Origin: Solirubrobacterales bacterium
GTDB taxonomy: Bacteria > Actinomycetota > Thermoleophilia > Solirubrobacterales > JACPNS01
Assembly: GCA_016185345.1 (NCBI GenBank)
Contig: JACPNS010000012.1
Location: 79,989 to 143,988, forward strand
Direction: 5' to 3'
DNA: 64,000 bases
Under the pieces are notes generated by a model. It was not told the DNA's origin, did not search any database, and saw only the letters and a list, made by a program, of their open reading frames with translations. The position numbers and the translations under genes were made by a program. Positions 1 through 8,871 of this stretch are shown here, piece by piece. Every line of letters starts with the position of its first letter. Within the stretch, counting starts at the first letter, position 1.

Positions 1-407
1 GTCTCGGGCTTGCTGCGCCGCATCCGCTCTACGTGCTCGACGTCGACCCTTCCGACAACGCCGTCACGGTCGGCACGATCGAAGATCTTCAGACGACGAG
101 TGTCCGACTGATAGGCGTGCGCCTGCTGCGCGATGGTTCAGAAGTGGACCGCGTGAAGCTGCGCTACCGCAATGCGCCAACCGCGTGCAACGTCCAGGGT
201 GACGCTCCCGCCGGGAGGCACCGCGAGCTTCGCATTGAACTGGAGATTCCAGTCGCTGGCGCAGCCCCTGGGCAGGTTGCCTGTTTGATGCGCGGAGAGA
301 CCGTCGTCGGCTGGGCGACGATTGCCAGACCGCTTGCGAATTCGAATGCCAAACTATCCGGCGATGAATTCCCAAGAGATCCGCGAGACATACCTGTCGT
401 TCTTTGA
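1..407 (+). CDS. mnmA: tRNA 2-thiouridylase MnmA, C-terminal end (partial)
   Basis: The reading frame is open from the left edge (codons start at base 3) and stops at 405-407. The visible part matches the C-terminal beta-barrel of MnmA/TrmU, which thiolates U34 of Glu, Gln and Lys tRNAs. It contains a segment like GLAAPHPLYVLDVD, then KLRYRNAP, then the late motif APGQVACLMRGETVVGWATI. The ATP-binding and catalytic-cysteine parts lie outside the window. The last ~20 residues are unlike the family and overlap the alaS start by 44 bases. This is the usual actinobacterial mnmA-alaS neighbourhood only in part, so assignment rests mainly on the C-terminal motif. Confidence 0.8.
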   Translation, partial: LGLAAPHPLYVLDVDPSDNAVTVGTIEDLQTTSVRLIGVRLLRDGSEVDRVKLRYRNAPTACNVQGDAPAGRHRELRIELEIPVAGAAPGQVACLMRGETVVGWATIARPLANSNAKLSGDEFPRDPRDIPVVL

Positions 408-3018
408 GCAGGAAGGGCATTTGCGAATGCCCTCCGCCTCGCTCGTCCCCGCCGAGACGGACGCTTCCGTGCTGCTCACCACTGCCGGTATGCAGCCGTT
501 CAAGCCGTACTTCCGCGGCCAGGAGACTCCGCCGCGCAAGCGCCTGACCAGCGTCCAGAAGTGTTTCCGCACCACAGACATGGACGAGGTCGGCAAGACG
601 GCCCGCCACCTGACGATGTTCGAAATGCTCGGCAACTTCAGCTTCGGCGACTACTTCAAGGAAGAGGCGATCGGCTTCGGGTATCGGCTGGCGATTGACG
701 GCTTCGGATTCAAGCCTGAGCAGGTCTGGATGACTGTCTTTGGTGGCGATGACGAGCTTGGCCTCGGGCCCGACGAGGATGCGATCGCTTACTGGCAGGC
801 CCTCGGCGTGCCGGATACTCAGATCGTTCGCCTCGGTCGCTCCGACAACTTCTGGCAGGCGGGACCGGTCGGACCGTGCGGTCCGTGCAGCGAGCTCTAC
901 CTCGACCGTGGCCTCGAGTTCGGCGCACGCGATGATCTGCCCGGCGACGATTCCGAGCGCTTTCTTGAGTTCTGGAACCTTGTCTTCATGCAGTACGAGC
1001 TCGGGGACGGCAATTCAATCTCAGAGCTTCCTGCGAAAAACATCGACACCGGCATGGGCCTTGAGCGCATGGCAGCGATCCTCCAGGACAAGCCCTCCGT
1101 ATACGAGACCGACAACTTCTGGCCGCTGATCGAACTCGGCCAGGATCTTTCGGGCGCCCGGTACCTCGAGGACCCGGCGAGCACCCGGGCGATGCGCGTG
1201 CTCGCCAACCACTCGCGTTCGATGGCGTTTCTGATTGCCGACGGCGTCGTGCCGTCCAATGAAGACCGCGGCTACGTGCTGCGTCGCATCATGCGCCGCG
1301 CGATTCAGCAGGGTCGCACACTGGGAATCGAGCGCTCACTCGTGCCATTCGCCGAGCGCGTGATCGAAGTGATGGGCGAGCCGTACCCCGAACTGCGCAC
1401 GCAGAAAGATGCGATCCTCCAGTGGGCCAGGGCCGAAGAAGAAGCCTTCGGCCGCACGCTCGCACAGGGCACCGATCTCCTGAACCAGTTGATCGCCGAC
1501 GCGAAGAAATCGCAGACGTCTTGGATCGACGCGGCAGACGCCTTTCAGTTGCACGACACGTTCGGCTTTCCCTACGACATGACCAAGGAGCTCCTTGGAC
1601 TCGAGGGCCTTTCCGTTGACGACGAGGGCTTCGATGAACTGATGGACCAGCAGCGCGATCGCGCTCGCTCGGGCTCCAAGGCCGACGTTCACTCAGGCGG
1701 CCACGAAGCAATCCAGAAGTTCGCGCGCAGTGCCGATCGTCAGTCCGAGTTCGTTGGATACGCCGACCTCGAGCATTCGACCAGCGTGATTTCAATTGAG
1801 CCGCGCCCGGGAAGTGACGATGAGAGCTTGATCAAGCTCGCAGAGAGCGTCTTCTACGCAGAGGGCGGAGGCCAGGTATCCGACCGCGGCTCTTTGAGCG
1901 CAGAGGGCGCGTCGGCCGAGGTCGTGGACGTCTTCCGCGTTGGCGACGACCAAGTCATAGCGGCCACGATCAGCGAAGGGCAGTTCACGGTCGGCCAGCA
2001 GGTCACCGCCAAGGTGAACAAGAACACCCGCTTCGCGACCGCCACGCATCACACCGCAACGCACCTCTTGCACGCCGCGCTGCGCGAGCGCCTTGGCACG
2101 CACGTTCGACAGGCAGGTTCTGCCGTGCGTCCTGACAAGCTGCGTTTTGACTTCACGCACGGCGCGCCGATGTCGGCGGATGATGTTGCCGCTGTCGAAG
2201 ATCGTGTCAACGGCTGGATCGCCGACAACCACGCTGTCCACGCCGTTGTCACAACGAAGGCCGCCGCCGAGGACCTCGGCGCGATGGCGCTGTTCGGTGA
2301 GAAGTACGGCGACCAGGTCCGCATGGTCGAGGTTGGCGATGGCATCGATGCTGTTTCGCGCGAGCTCTGCGGCGGGACACACGTGAAATCAACTGGCGAG
2401 ATTGGCGTCTTCTCGATCGTCGTCGAAACTTCGAGCGCAGCAAACGTGCGCCGCATCGAGGCGCTTGCAGGGCCTGCGGCGGCGAACCGGTTGCGCGAGC
2501 GCGAGCGTGAACTGAAGGCGATTGCCGATCAGCTGCGTACGCGGCCCGATCTCGCTCTCGGGGCCGTGCTAGATCGCGAGGCGAAACTGAAGAAACTACA
2601 AAAGGCGAAGTCGGCAGGTGCTGGCGTGAGCAATGACCTGATCGAAGAGCTTGGCGATCAAGCATCCGAGATCGCTGGCCTGAAGGCCCTGGTTGCTCAG
2701 CTTGATGGCGACGCGATCGGCGCTGACGCGGTCAAGGAGCTGCGCTCCCTCGGCGAGCGTCTACGCGACAAATTCTCGGCGGACGTCGTTGTGCTTGGCG
2801 CGTCGATCGAGGGTCGTGTGCAGATCGTCGCGCTCTCGCAGCCAGCTGCAGTTGAGGTCGGCGTGAAGGCGGGTGCGCTCGCGAAACTCGCCGCCGAGAC
2901 TGTCGGCGGTGGCGGCGGCGGGAAGGACAATCTTGCGCAGGCCGGCGGAAAAGACGCGGCCAAACTTCCCGAGGCGCTCGACGCCGTGCGCGCAGCGATT
3001 GCTGCAGCAGCGGGGTAG
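364..3018 (+). CDS. alaS: alanyl-tRNA synthetase
   Basis: AlaRS charges tRNA-Ala and hydrolyses mischarged Ser- and Gly-tRNA. The 884-residue length is typical. The N-terminal catalytic domain begins NSQEIRETYLSFFEQEGH and contains TTAGMQPFKPYF. The editing domain carries the zinc-binding HxxxH (His563, His567) and CGGTH (Cys669). The C-Ala domain holds the glycine run GGGGGGKDN near the end. ATG364 is chosen because family members begin just before this motif; in-frame starts at 322 (TTG) and 346 (ATG) would add sequence with no match. No clear ribosome binding site precedes it, so translational coupling to mnmA, which it overlaps, is likely. ruvX follows after 6 bases. Confidence 0.97.
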   Translation: MNSQEIRETYLSFFEQEGHLRMPSASLVPAETDASVLLTTAGMQPFKPYFRGQETPPRKRLTSVQKCFRTTDMDEVGKTARHLTMFEMLGNFSFGDYFKEEAIGFGYRLAIDGFGFKPEQVWMTVFGGDDELGLGPDEDAIAYWQALGVPDTQIVRLGRSDNFWQAGPVGPCGPCSELYLDRGLEFGARDDLPGDDSERFLEFWNLVFMQYELGDGNSISELPAKNIDTGMGLERMAAILQDKPSVYETDNFWPLIELGQDLSGARYLEDPASTRAMRVLANHSRSMAFLIADGVVPSNEDRGYVLRRIMRRAIQQGRTLGIERSLVPFAERVIEVMGEPYPELRTQKDAILQWARAEEEAFGRTLAQGTDLLNQLIADAKKSQTSWIDAADAFQLHDTFGFPYDMTKELLGLEGLSVDDEGFDELMDQQRDRARSGSKADVHSGGHEAIQKFARSADRQSEFVGYADLEHSTSVISIEPRPGSDDESLIKLAESVFYAEGGGQVSDRGSLSAEGASAEVVDVFRVGDDQVIAATISEGQFTVGQQVTAKVNKNTRFATATHHTATHLLHAALRERLGTHVRQAGSAVRPDKLRFDFTHGAPMSADDVAAVEDRVNGWIADNHAVHAVVTTKAAAEDLGAMALFGEKYGDQVRMVEVGDGIDAVSRELCGGTHVKSTGEIGVFSIVVETSSAANVRRIEALAGPAAANRLRERERELKAIADQLRTRPDLALGAVLDREAKLKKLQKAKSAGAGVSNDLIEELGDQASEIAGLKALVAQLDGDAIGADAVKELRSLGERLRDKFSADVVVLGASIEGRVQIVALSQPAAVEVGVKAGALAKLAAETVGGGGGGKDNLAQAGGKDAAKLPEALDAVRAAIAAAAG

Positions 3019-3024
3019 TCGCGG

Positions 3025-3435
3025 ATGCGCGTACTCGCGCTCGACCACGGAAGCGCCCGCTGCGGTTGCGCTATCAGCGACCCGAGCGGAACGCTGGTCC
3101 GGCCGGTTGGCGCGATAAGGAAACCGGACTCCAAGGAAGGCCGCGCGCAGATCGTCGCACTGATCTCTGAACTCGAAGCCGAGCTCGTTCTGATTGGTTT
3201 GCCGCTCCTTCAGAGCGGGAATGAGGGCGAACAAGCTGCAGCCGTGCGCTCCTTCGCCGGTAGGCTCGCCGCTGAAATCGACGTTCCCGTCGAGTTCTAC
3301 GACGAGCGCTTCACGACGAAGCTTGCGCAGGCGAGTCTCGCGGCGGGGGCGAGCTCGGACGAGGATTCACTGGCCGCAGCTCATCTGCTTGAGGAATATC
3401 TCGAAATGAACCGATTCGCGAAAGACCCAAGTTGA
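3025..3435 (+). CDS. ruvX: RuvX/YqgF RNase H-fold nuclease
   Basis: This is the small YqgF family, implicated in 16S rRNA 5'-end processing and proposed as a Holliday junction resolvase. The 136 residues are full length. Visible motifs are the first acidic site ALDHGSARCG (Asp7), the IGLPLLQSGNEGEQA loop, the YDERFTT strand with the second acidic pair, and a C-terminal DSLAAAHLLEEYL helix with the last aspartate. It starts 6 bases after alaS, and its stop overlaps the mltG start as TTGA. The alaS-ruvX-mltG-aroE order is common in Gram-positive bacteria and supports the call. Confidence 0.93.
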   Translation: MRVLALDHGSARCGCAISDPSGTLVRPVGAIRKPDSKEGRAQIVALISELEAELVLIGLPLLQSGNEGEQAAAVRSFAGRLAAEIDVPVEFYDERFTTKLAQASLAAGASSDEDSLAAAHLLEEYLEMNRFAKDPS

Positions 3436-4751
3436 CCCCAGACCGTCGATCAGAAGAAGAGCGCGAGCGCGCCCGACTCGAACGTGAGCGCAGGCGAGCC
3501 GCAGAGCGCGGCGAGCCGTTGCCCCCTGCGCCGCCCGAGCCACGGCCCGAGCCAGAGCTCCCGCCAGCAGTGCCTCCTGTCTGGGACGGTCAGTCAGACA
3601 CGCAACACTTCGATCCAGTCACAGCGCTGATCGAGGATCACCCGCAGCACTTCGCAGACCACTTCGAACCGCCGCCACCACCGCCCGAGCGGGTGTCGCA
3701 CGCCCAGATGGCGCGCAAGGTGTTCCTCTTCGCGCTCGTGGCCTTAGTCATTCTCGGCGGATGGTTCCTGCTCAGCGTCTTCCAGCCGTTCGCAGGCGAT
3801 GGCAAGGGGAGTGGCACGGTCCCGGTCACGATCCCAAAGGGCAGCAACGTCGCTGCGATCGGCGAGCAGCTTGCCGCGAAGAAGGTAGTCCCGAGCGCGC
3901 GCAGCTTCGGCTGGCGCGCGAAGTGGTCGGGCAAGGTCGAAAACTTCAAGGCCGGCCGCTACATCTTTGCCGTCGGAATGAGTTACAGCGCCGCAATGGA
4001 TCTGTTGGCCAAGGGTCCCAATGCGGGGACAACGACGCTGGCTGTTCCCGAGGGCCGCTCCCGATGGGAAGTCGCGCAGCAGGTGAAGGAGCACGGACTG
4101 AACGGCGACTACATGATCGCAACGGAATCGAGCCGACTGATCAACTTGCGGCGCTACGGCGCGCCAGCCGGCACGAGCAGTCTTGAGGGATTCCTGTTCC
4201 CGGCGACATATGAGCTTGCTTCGGCGTCGAACGTGAACAAGCTCGTACCGCAGCAGGTCACGGCATTCGAGCGCAACATCGGCGCCGTCAACATGAGCTA
4301 CGCGAAAAAGAAAAACCTCACCGTGTTTGACGTGGTGACGATCGCATCGCTGATCGATCGAGAAGTTTCACTTGCCCGAGAACGCAAGATTGTCGCCGGA
4401 GTGATCTACAACCGGCTCAAGCAGGGCATCCCGCTGGGGATCGACGCAACGTCGCGCTTCGAGACTCGCAACTGGACCAAGCCGCTGACCAACGCGGTGC
4501 TCAAGAAGGACACGCCCTACAACACCCGGATCAACAAGGGGCTGCCGCCGGGCCCGATCGGTAGTCCTGGCCTTGCGGCGATGAAGGCCGCCGCGCGCCC
4601 TGCCATCACGAACTATCTCTACTACGTCGCCAACCCGTGCAAGCCCGGCACGCACACCTTTACGAAGACCTTCGAAGAGTTCAACGCCGCAGCGGCGCGT
4701 TACGACGCGGCGCGCGAAGCCGCAGGGGGCAAGCAGCCGAATGGCTGTTGA
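3432..4751 (+). CDS. mltG: endolytic murein transglycosylase MltG
   Basis: MltG cuts nascent glycan strands in peptidoglycan and so ends their extension. The protein (439 aa) has a charged, proline-rich cytoplasmic tail (about 1-95), one membrane helix (about 97-117), a LysM-like part, and a YceG domain with EGFLFPATYEL and GLPPGPIGSPG. The catalytic segment reads IASLIDREVS (Asp309, Glu311), where many homologues have E-K/R-E; the second Glu is kept. The TTG start at 3432 overlaps the ruvX stop. The long hydrophilic N-terminus could instead begin at an internal start, but no ATG lies before residue ~90. The end overlaps aroE by 11 bases. Confidence 0.92.
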   Translation: MTPDRRSEEERERARLERERRRAAERGEPLPPAPPEPRPEPELPPAVPPVWDGQSDTQHFDPVTALIEDHPQHFADHFEPPPPPPERVSHAQMARKVFLFALVALVILGGWFLLSVFQPFAGDGKGSGTVPVTIPKGSNVAAIGEQLAAKKVVPSARSFGWRAKWSGKVENFKAGRYIFAVGMSYSAAMDLLAKGPNAGTTTLAVPEGRSRWEVAQQVKEHGLNGDYMIATESSRLINLRRYGAPAGTSSLEGFLFPATYELASASNVNKLVPQQVTAFERNIGAVNMSYAKKKNLTVFDVVTIASLIDREVSLARERKIVAGVIYNRLKQGIPLGIDATSRFETRNWTKPLTNAVLKKDTPYNTRINKGLPPGPIGSPGLAAMKAAARPAITNYLYYVANPCKPGTHTFTKTFEEFNAAAARYDAAREAAGGKQPNGC

Positions 4752-5559
4752 GTCGGCCGCCCCGATGCGCTTCGGCGTCGCCGGGTATCCGGTCGAGCAC
4801 AGCCGCTCGCCAGCGATGCACGAAGCCGCTTATGCGGCTCTCGGGATCGACGCCGAGTATCAGTTGCTGCCGATCCCGCCGGAGTTGTTCGAGGAGACCG
4901 TTCGCGCGCTGCCCGGATCGGGGTTTCTGGGAATCAACGTCACGATCCCTCACAAGCATGCGGCGGCAGAGCTCGCGGATGGGTTCTCGCCGACGGTCGA
5001 GGCGGTCGGGGCGGCGAACACCCTGACTTTTGAAGACGGACGGATCCTCGCCGAGAACACCGATGCGCCAGGGATGATGGGGGCGATTGCTCGGCCGGTT
5101 GACGGTCTGCGCGCGCTGGTGCTGGGGGCCGGCGGAACTGCTCGGGCTGCGGTTTGGGCGTTGCAGCATGATCGGGCGGAGGTTTCGGTTTTCAATCGGA
5201 CTGGTGAGCGAGCGGCGAAGCTTGCGGACGATCTTGGGGTGGCGGTAGTGCTTGAGACTAAGGGCGGTGCAGATTTTGAGTTGATCGTGAACACCACTGC
5301 GGTTGGGATGGATGAAAAGGTCAGTGAAGAAGATGCGCTTTTGGCGCTCGGGTTGGATCTTGAGGTTGTTTCTTCGTCGGCGGTTGTCGTGGACTTTGTT
5401 TATCGCCCCGGGGGGAGTCCGTTGACGACTGCGGCGTTGGCTGCAGGGTTGCCGGTCATCGACGGTAACGAGCTCTTGGCTCGTCAGGGTGCGCTCAGTT
5501 TTGAAACCTGGTTCGAGCGGCCGGCTCCGCTCGAAGCCATGCGCGCGGCCCTGGCTTAG
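4741..5559 (+). CDS. aroE: shikimate dehydrogenase
   Basis: AroE reduces 3-dehydroshikimate to shikimate with NADPH. The 272 residues cover the family. The substrate domain has FGVAGYPVEHSRSPAMH and NVTIPHK (catalytic Lys72). The Rossmann domain has GAGGTARAAVWAL (about 129-141) and the NRTGERA NADP-phosphate loop. ATG4741 overlaps mltG; ATG4765 (MRFGVAG) is an equally good start. From about 5090 to the end, third codon positions shift to G and T (GTT, GGG, TTG, CGG), unlike the C-rich usage of neighbouring genes; either weak selection or local recombination could explain this. The other shikimate genes lie beyond the pilus cluster (22162-25350). Confidence 0.95.
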   Translation: MAVESAAPMRFGVAGYPVEHSRSPAMHEAAYAALGIDAEYQLLPIPPELFEETVRALPGSGFLGINVTIPHKHAAAELADGFSPTVEAVGAANTLTFEDGRILAENTDAPGMMGAIARPVDGLRALVLGAGGTARAAVWALQHDRAEVSVFNRTGERAAKLADDLGVAVVLETKGGADFELIVNTTAVGMDEKVSEEDALLALGLDLEVVSSSAVVVDFVYRPGGSPLTTAALAAGLPVIDGNELLARQGALSFETWFERPAPLEAMRAALA

Positions 5560-5624
5560 TTGCGCACATGTGGTCAGATCGGGCATGGGGCGAGGGCTCC
5601 ATCAAGGTTCTTGCAGCTCGCGCC

Positions 5625-5676
5625 GATAATTCTTCATGAAATTGGCCGAATGGCCGATCCCTCAAGTTCGCGAACT
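5625..5676 (+). promoter_or_regulatory. Putative pilB promoter region with 12-bp palindrome
   Basis: The 164-base gap between aroE and pilB contains a GATAAT box (5625-5630) that could be a -10 element. The perfect palindrome AGTTCGCGAACT follows at 5665-5676. The palindrome lies between the likely transcription start and the pilB start at 5724, a position suited to a repressor operator. Its half-sites are inverted relative to a LexA box (GTTC..GAAC rather than GAAC..GTTC). No regulator can be named. Confidence 0.35.
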
Positions 5677-5723
5677 GAAAGAAGAAAATGGACCCTCGGG
5701 CGCTCAGAGCCTGATGGGAAGTC

Positions 5724-7610
5724 ATGGCTGACGATCCAAACATCCCACGGATTGGGCAGTCCGCACAGCAAAAACCGGCGCAGGCTCCGCAGCAGCCGCC
5801 GGGTGTGCGGCAGATGTCCCAGCAGCAACAGGCAGGCCAGGTTCAAAATATGGCCCAGGCCCGTTCGGCTGCGCAGCAACCGCAGCAACCTGCTGACGGT
5901 GGCACCGGCGTGCCCGGGCTCTATGCCCCCACGCTCAAACAGGCTGGCCGAACGCCACCGACGGTGCTCGACGCTCTCGTGCGACTTGGATTTGTTGGAT
6001 CACTGCACCTCGAATCTGCCGTAGCCAAGGCTCAGGCCCAAGGGATAACCCCTGAGCAGGTGCTTATGGCCGACAGCGTGGTGAGCACCGACCAGCTCGC
6101 ACGGGCGACTGCCGAGAAGTTCGGAATCAACTACATCGACCTCTCGACATTCGAGATCGACATGTCGGTGGCGACGATCATCTCTGCCGAGAAGGCGCGC
6201 TCCTACGAGGTTCTGCCGGTCCGTCAGTACGAGGACGGATCCGTGCTTGTCGCGATGGCCAACCCGGCGAACGTGCTCGCGCTCGACGATCTCAAGCTGA
6301 TGCTCAAAAAGGAGTTGCGACCGGCCGTCGCCGCTCCAGACGACCTCGCCGGTGCCTTCACCCGCCTGACCAACCTCGACGATGCGGTCACGGAGGCCTT
6401 CGACGACGATGACGACGACGAAATCGCAACCGTCGATGTGCGCGAGTCCGCATCCGACGCCCCAGTCGTCAAGCTGATCAACTCGATCCTCGTCCAGGCC
6501 GTCACCGTCGGTGCTTCCGACCTCCACTTCGAGCCCGAGGGCAAGGAAATGCGCGTGCGTTTCCGCGTCGACGGCGTGCTTCAGCGCGCAACCACCGTGC
6601 CGCGCAAGATGGTCAGCGGCATGATCAGCCGCCTGAAGATCATGGCTGACATGAACATCGCTGAAAAGCGCGTTCCGCAGGACGGCCGCGTGGCACTCCG
6701 CGTCGGTGCGGTTGCCGTTGACCTCCGTGTCGTCACGCTTCCGTCAGTGTTCGGCGAGAAGGTCGTCATCCGAATTCTCGACAAATCCTCCACGCAGATG
6801 ACCTTCGATGATCTCGGTATGGACGGTGTCGCCGGTGAGCGATTCAAGACTGGATTCATGAGCCCGTACGGCGCCGTGCTCGTGACCGGGCCGACCGGCT
6901 CCGGTAAAACGACTTCGCTCTACGCCGCAGTCAACCAGCTGAACACGATCGAGCGATCGATTCTGACGATCGAAGACCCGGTCGAATATCAGCTCAATGG
7001 CATCTCCCAGGTACAGGTAAACAACAAAGCCGGCCTGACCTTTGCCGCCGGACTCCGAGCTGCGCTGCGTTCCGACCCCGACATCATCATGGTCGGTGAA
7101 ATTCGAGACGGCGAGACGGCGCAGATCGCGATCGAAGCCGCACTGACCGGACACCTCGTGCTCTCGACTCTGCACACCAACGACGCGTCGACCACCGTCA
7201 CCCGACTTTCAGAGATGGGCGTCGAGCCCTTCCTGACCGCCACTTCGCTGGAAGTGGTCGTAAACCAGCGACTCGCCCGCCGCGTCTGCCCGCACTGCGC
7301 CCAGCCGGTGAAGATCACGGCCGAGCAGTTGCGCATCAGCGGATTCGCCGCCGAGAATGACATCGAAGCCGTGCAGGCAGTCGGCTGCCCGCGCTGCTCA
7401 AACGGATACAAGGGCCGCGTTGGACTCTACGAAGTGCTCCCGATCAGCGAGACGATCCGCTCGATGATCCTCGAGCGCGCAAACAGTCAAGAAATCGAAC
7501 TTCAGGCAGTCGAGGAAGGCATGGACACATTGCGCCAGGCCGGCCTCTCGAAGATCGTCGAGGGCAAGACCACAGTTGAGGAAGTCTCCCGCTGCACCGG
7601 TGTGACGTGA
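5724..7610 (+). CDS. pilB: Type IV pilus extension ATPase PilB
   Basis: This hexameric cytoplasmic ATPase drives pilus polymerisation. The first ~65 residues are Gln/Pro-rich and disordered. A GspE-N/MshEN-like domain follows (about 75-190, RLGFVGSLHLESAVAKAQAQ), of the kind that binds c-di-GMP in several PilB/MshE proteins. An acidic linker (DDDDDDE near 230) leads to the ATPase domain with Walker A GPTGSGKTTS (389-397), the Walker B region DPDIIMVGEIRD (from Asp451), and a four-cysteine zinc site (Cys522/525, Cys555/558). The four cysteines and acidic Asp box separate it from the retraction ATPase that follows. The start has a GGGAAG ribosome binding site 3 bases upstream of the intervening TC. 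Confidence 0.95.
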   Translation: MADDPNIPRIGQSAQQKPAQAPQQPPGVRQMSQQQQAGQVQNMAQARSAAQQPQQPADGGTGVPGLYAPTLKQAGRTPPTVLDALVRLGFVGSLHLESAVAKAQAQGITPEQVLMADSVVSTDQLARATAEKFGINYIDLSTFEIDMSVATIISAEKARSYEVLPVRQYEDGSVLVAMANPANVLALDDLKLMLKKELRPAVAAPDDLAGAFTRLTNLDDAVTEAFDDDDDDEIATVDVRESASDAPVVKLINSILVQAVTVGASDLHFEPEGKEMRVRFRVDGVLQRATTVPRKMVSGMISRLKIMADMNIAEKRVPQDGRVALRVGAVAVDLRVVTLPSVFGEKVVIRILDKSSTQMTFDDLGMDGVAGERFKTGFMSPYGAVLVTGPTGSGKTTSLYAAVNQLNTIERSILTIEDPVEYQLNGISQVQVNNKAGLTFAAGLRAALRSDPDIIMVGEIRDGETAQIAIEAALTGHLVLSTLHTNDASTTVTRLSEMGVEPFLTATSLEVVVNQRLARRVCPHCAQPVKITAEQLRISGFAAENDIEAVQAVGCPRCSNGYKGRVGLYEVLPISETIRSMILERANSQEIELQAVEEGMDTLRQAGLSKIVEGKTTVEEVSRCTGVT

Positions 7611-7654
7611 GCCGACCCGAACAAAGCCGACCGCAGAGCTAAGGGGAGAGGGCG

Positions 7655-7750
7655 ATGCTGCCGACAAACAACGAGAAGCAGTTCAGGTTCGTGCATGGGA
7701 TCCTCCGCCCACCGGCGCGACAACACAATTTCAGGAAGATTTCTGGATGA
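7655..7750 (+). CDS. Possible 31-aa leader ORF coupled to pilT
   Basis: A short frame between pilB and pilT has an ATG 6 bases after a strong purine-rich site (AGGGGAGA, 7642-7649). It ends with a TGA that overlaps the pilT ATG as ATGA. The product would be basic (many Arg, Lys, His; begins MLPTNNEKQFRF) with no membrane segment or known motif. The good ribosome binding site and the stop-start overlap favour a translated, coupling leader. The lack of any family match and the short length weaken the case. Confidence 0.3.
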   Translation: MLPTNNEKQFRFVHGILRPPARQHNFRKISG

Positions 7751-8871
7751 GCACAGAGCAGGCAATCGACTTCGCAGACATCATCACGCAGATGGTGACG
7801 CGCGGGGCGTCCGACCTTCACATCACGGCTGGCGCGCCTCCGACGATCCGCGAAAAGGGAACACTGGTACCGCTTAAGGGCTATCCGCCACTTACGCCCA
7901 ACCAGACACGGGCGATCATCTACGGAATCCTCTCCAACGACCAGCGCCAGCGCCTGGAGGAGAACCTCCAGCTCGACTTCGCGTACTCGGTCCCGCGCAT
8001 GGCGCGATTCCGCATCAACTGCTTCTTCCAGCGCAACGCGATGAGCGCGGCCTTTCGTCTTATCCCTTCCGACATCAAGACGATCGAAGACCTTGGCCTT
8101 CCGCGCGTTATGCACGAGTTCGTGAACAAGCCGCGTGGCCTCGTGCTCGTGACCGGGCCAGCCGGTTCCGGCAAGTCAACCTCGCTGGCGGCCGTGATCA
8201 ATGAGATCAACGAAACCCGCCACGACCACATCCTCACGATCGAGGACCCGATCGAGTTTCTTCACCGCCACAAGAACTGCATAGTCAACCAGCGTGAGAT
8301 CGGCACAGACGCCGAGGACTTCGCGCTCGGACTCAAAGCCGCGCTGCGTCAGGACCCTGACGTCATCCTCGTCGGCGAAATGCGAGACCTCGAGACGATC
8401 GCAACCGCACTTACCGCAGCTGAAACCGGACACCTCGTGTTCGGCACGCTGCACACGCAGGACGCGTCGTCCACGATCGACCGTGTGATCGACGTCTTCC
8501 CGCCCGCACAGCAGGAGCAGGTACGAGTTCAGCTTTCGATGGCGCTCCAGGGCGTTGTCACCCAGCAGTTGCTGCCGCGCGCAGATGGCACGGGCCGAGC
8601 CGCGATCTGCGAAGTGCTGATCCCGACTCCCGCGGTCCGCAACCTCATCCGCGAGGGCAAGACCCATCAGATCTACAGCGTGCTCCAGACCGGTGGCCAG
8701 CACGGCATGCAGACGATGGACGCGGCGCTCGCCGACTTCGTCCGCGCCGGCGTGATCAGCCGCGCGCTCGCCGAGACGCGATCCTCTTCACCCGCCGACC
8801 TCAAGCGTCTGATCGGCTCCGAAGCCGCCGCCAGCGTCTCAGGCCTCGACAGCCAGGGCAAGGTTGCCTGA
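7747..8871 (+). CDS. pilT: Type IV pilus retraction ATPase PilT
   Basis: PilT depolymerises the pilus and powers twitching and DNA uptake. The 374 residues fit PilT/PilU length. The N-terminal PAS-like domain has GASDLHITAGAPPTIR. The motor domain has Walker A GPAGSGKSTS (137-146), the Asp-box region, Walker B DPDVILVGEMRD (about 203-214) and the HTQDASSTIDR His box. It lacks the zinc cysteines of PilB. The start has an AGGAAG site 8 bases upstream and overlaps a possible 31-codon leader. Its stop overlaps pilC by one base (TGATG). The classical AIRAGK retraction motif is not obvious at the C-terminus, so PilT and PilU cannot be separated with certainty. Confidence 0.93.
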   Translation: MSTEQAIDFADIITQMVTRGASDLHITAGAPPTIREKGTLVPLKGYPPLTPNQTRAIIYGILSNDQRQRLEENLQLDFAYSVPRMARFRINCFFQRNAMSAAFRLIPSDIKTIEDLGLPRVMHEFVNKPRGLVLVTGPAGSGKSTSLAAVINEINETRHDHILTIEDPIEFLHRHKNCIVNQREIGTDAEDFALGLKAALRQDPDVILVGEMRDLETIATALTAAETGHLVFGTLHTQDASSTIDRVIDVFPPAQQEQVRVQLSMALQGVVTQQLLPRADGTGRAAICEVLIPTPAVRNLIREGKTHQIYSVLQTGGQHGMQTMDAALADFVRAGVISRALAETRSSSPADLKRLIGSEAAASVSGLDSQGKVA

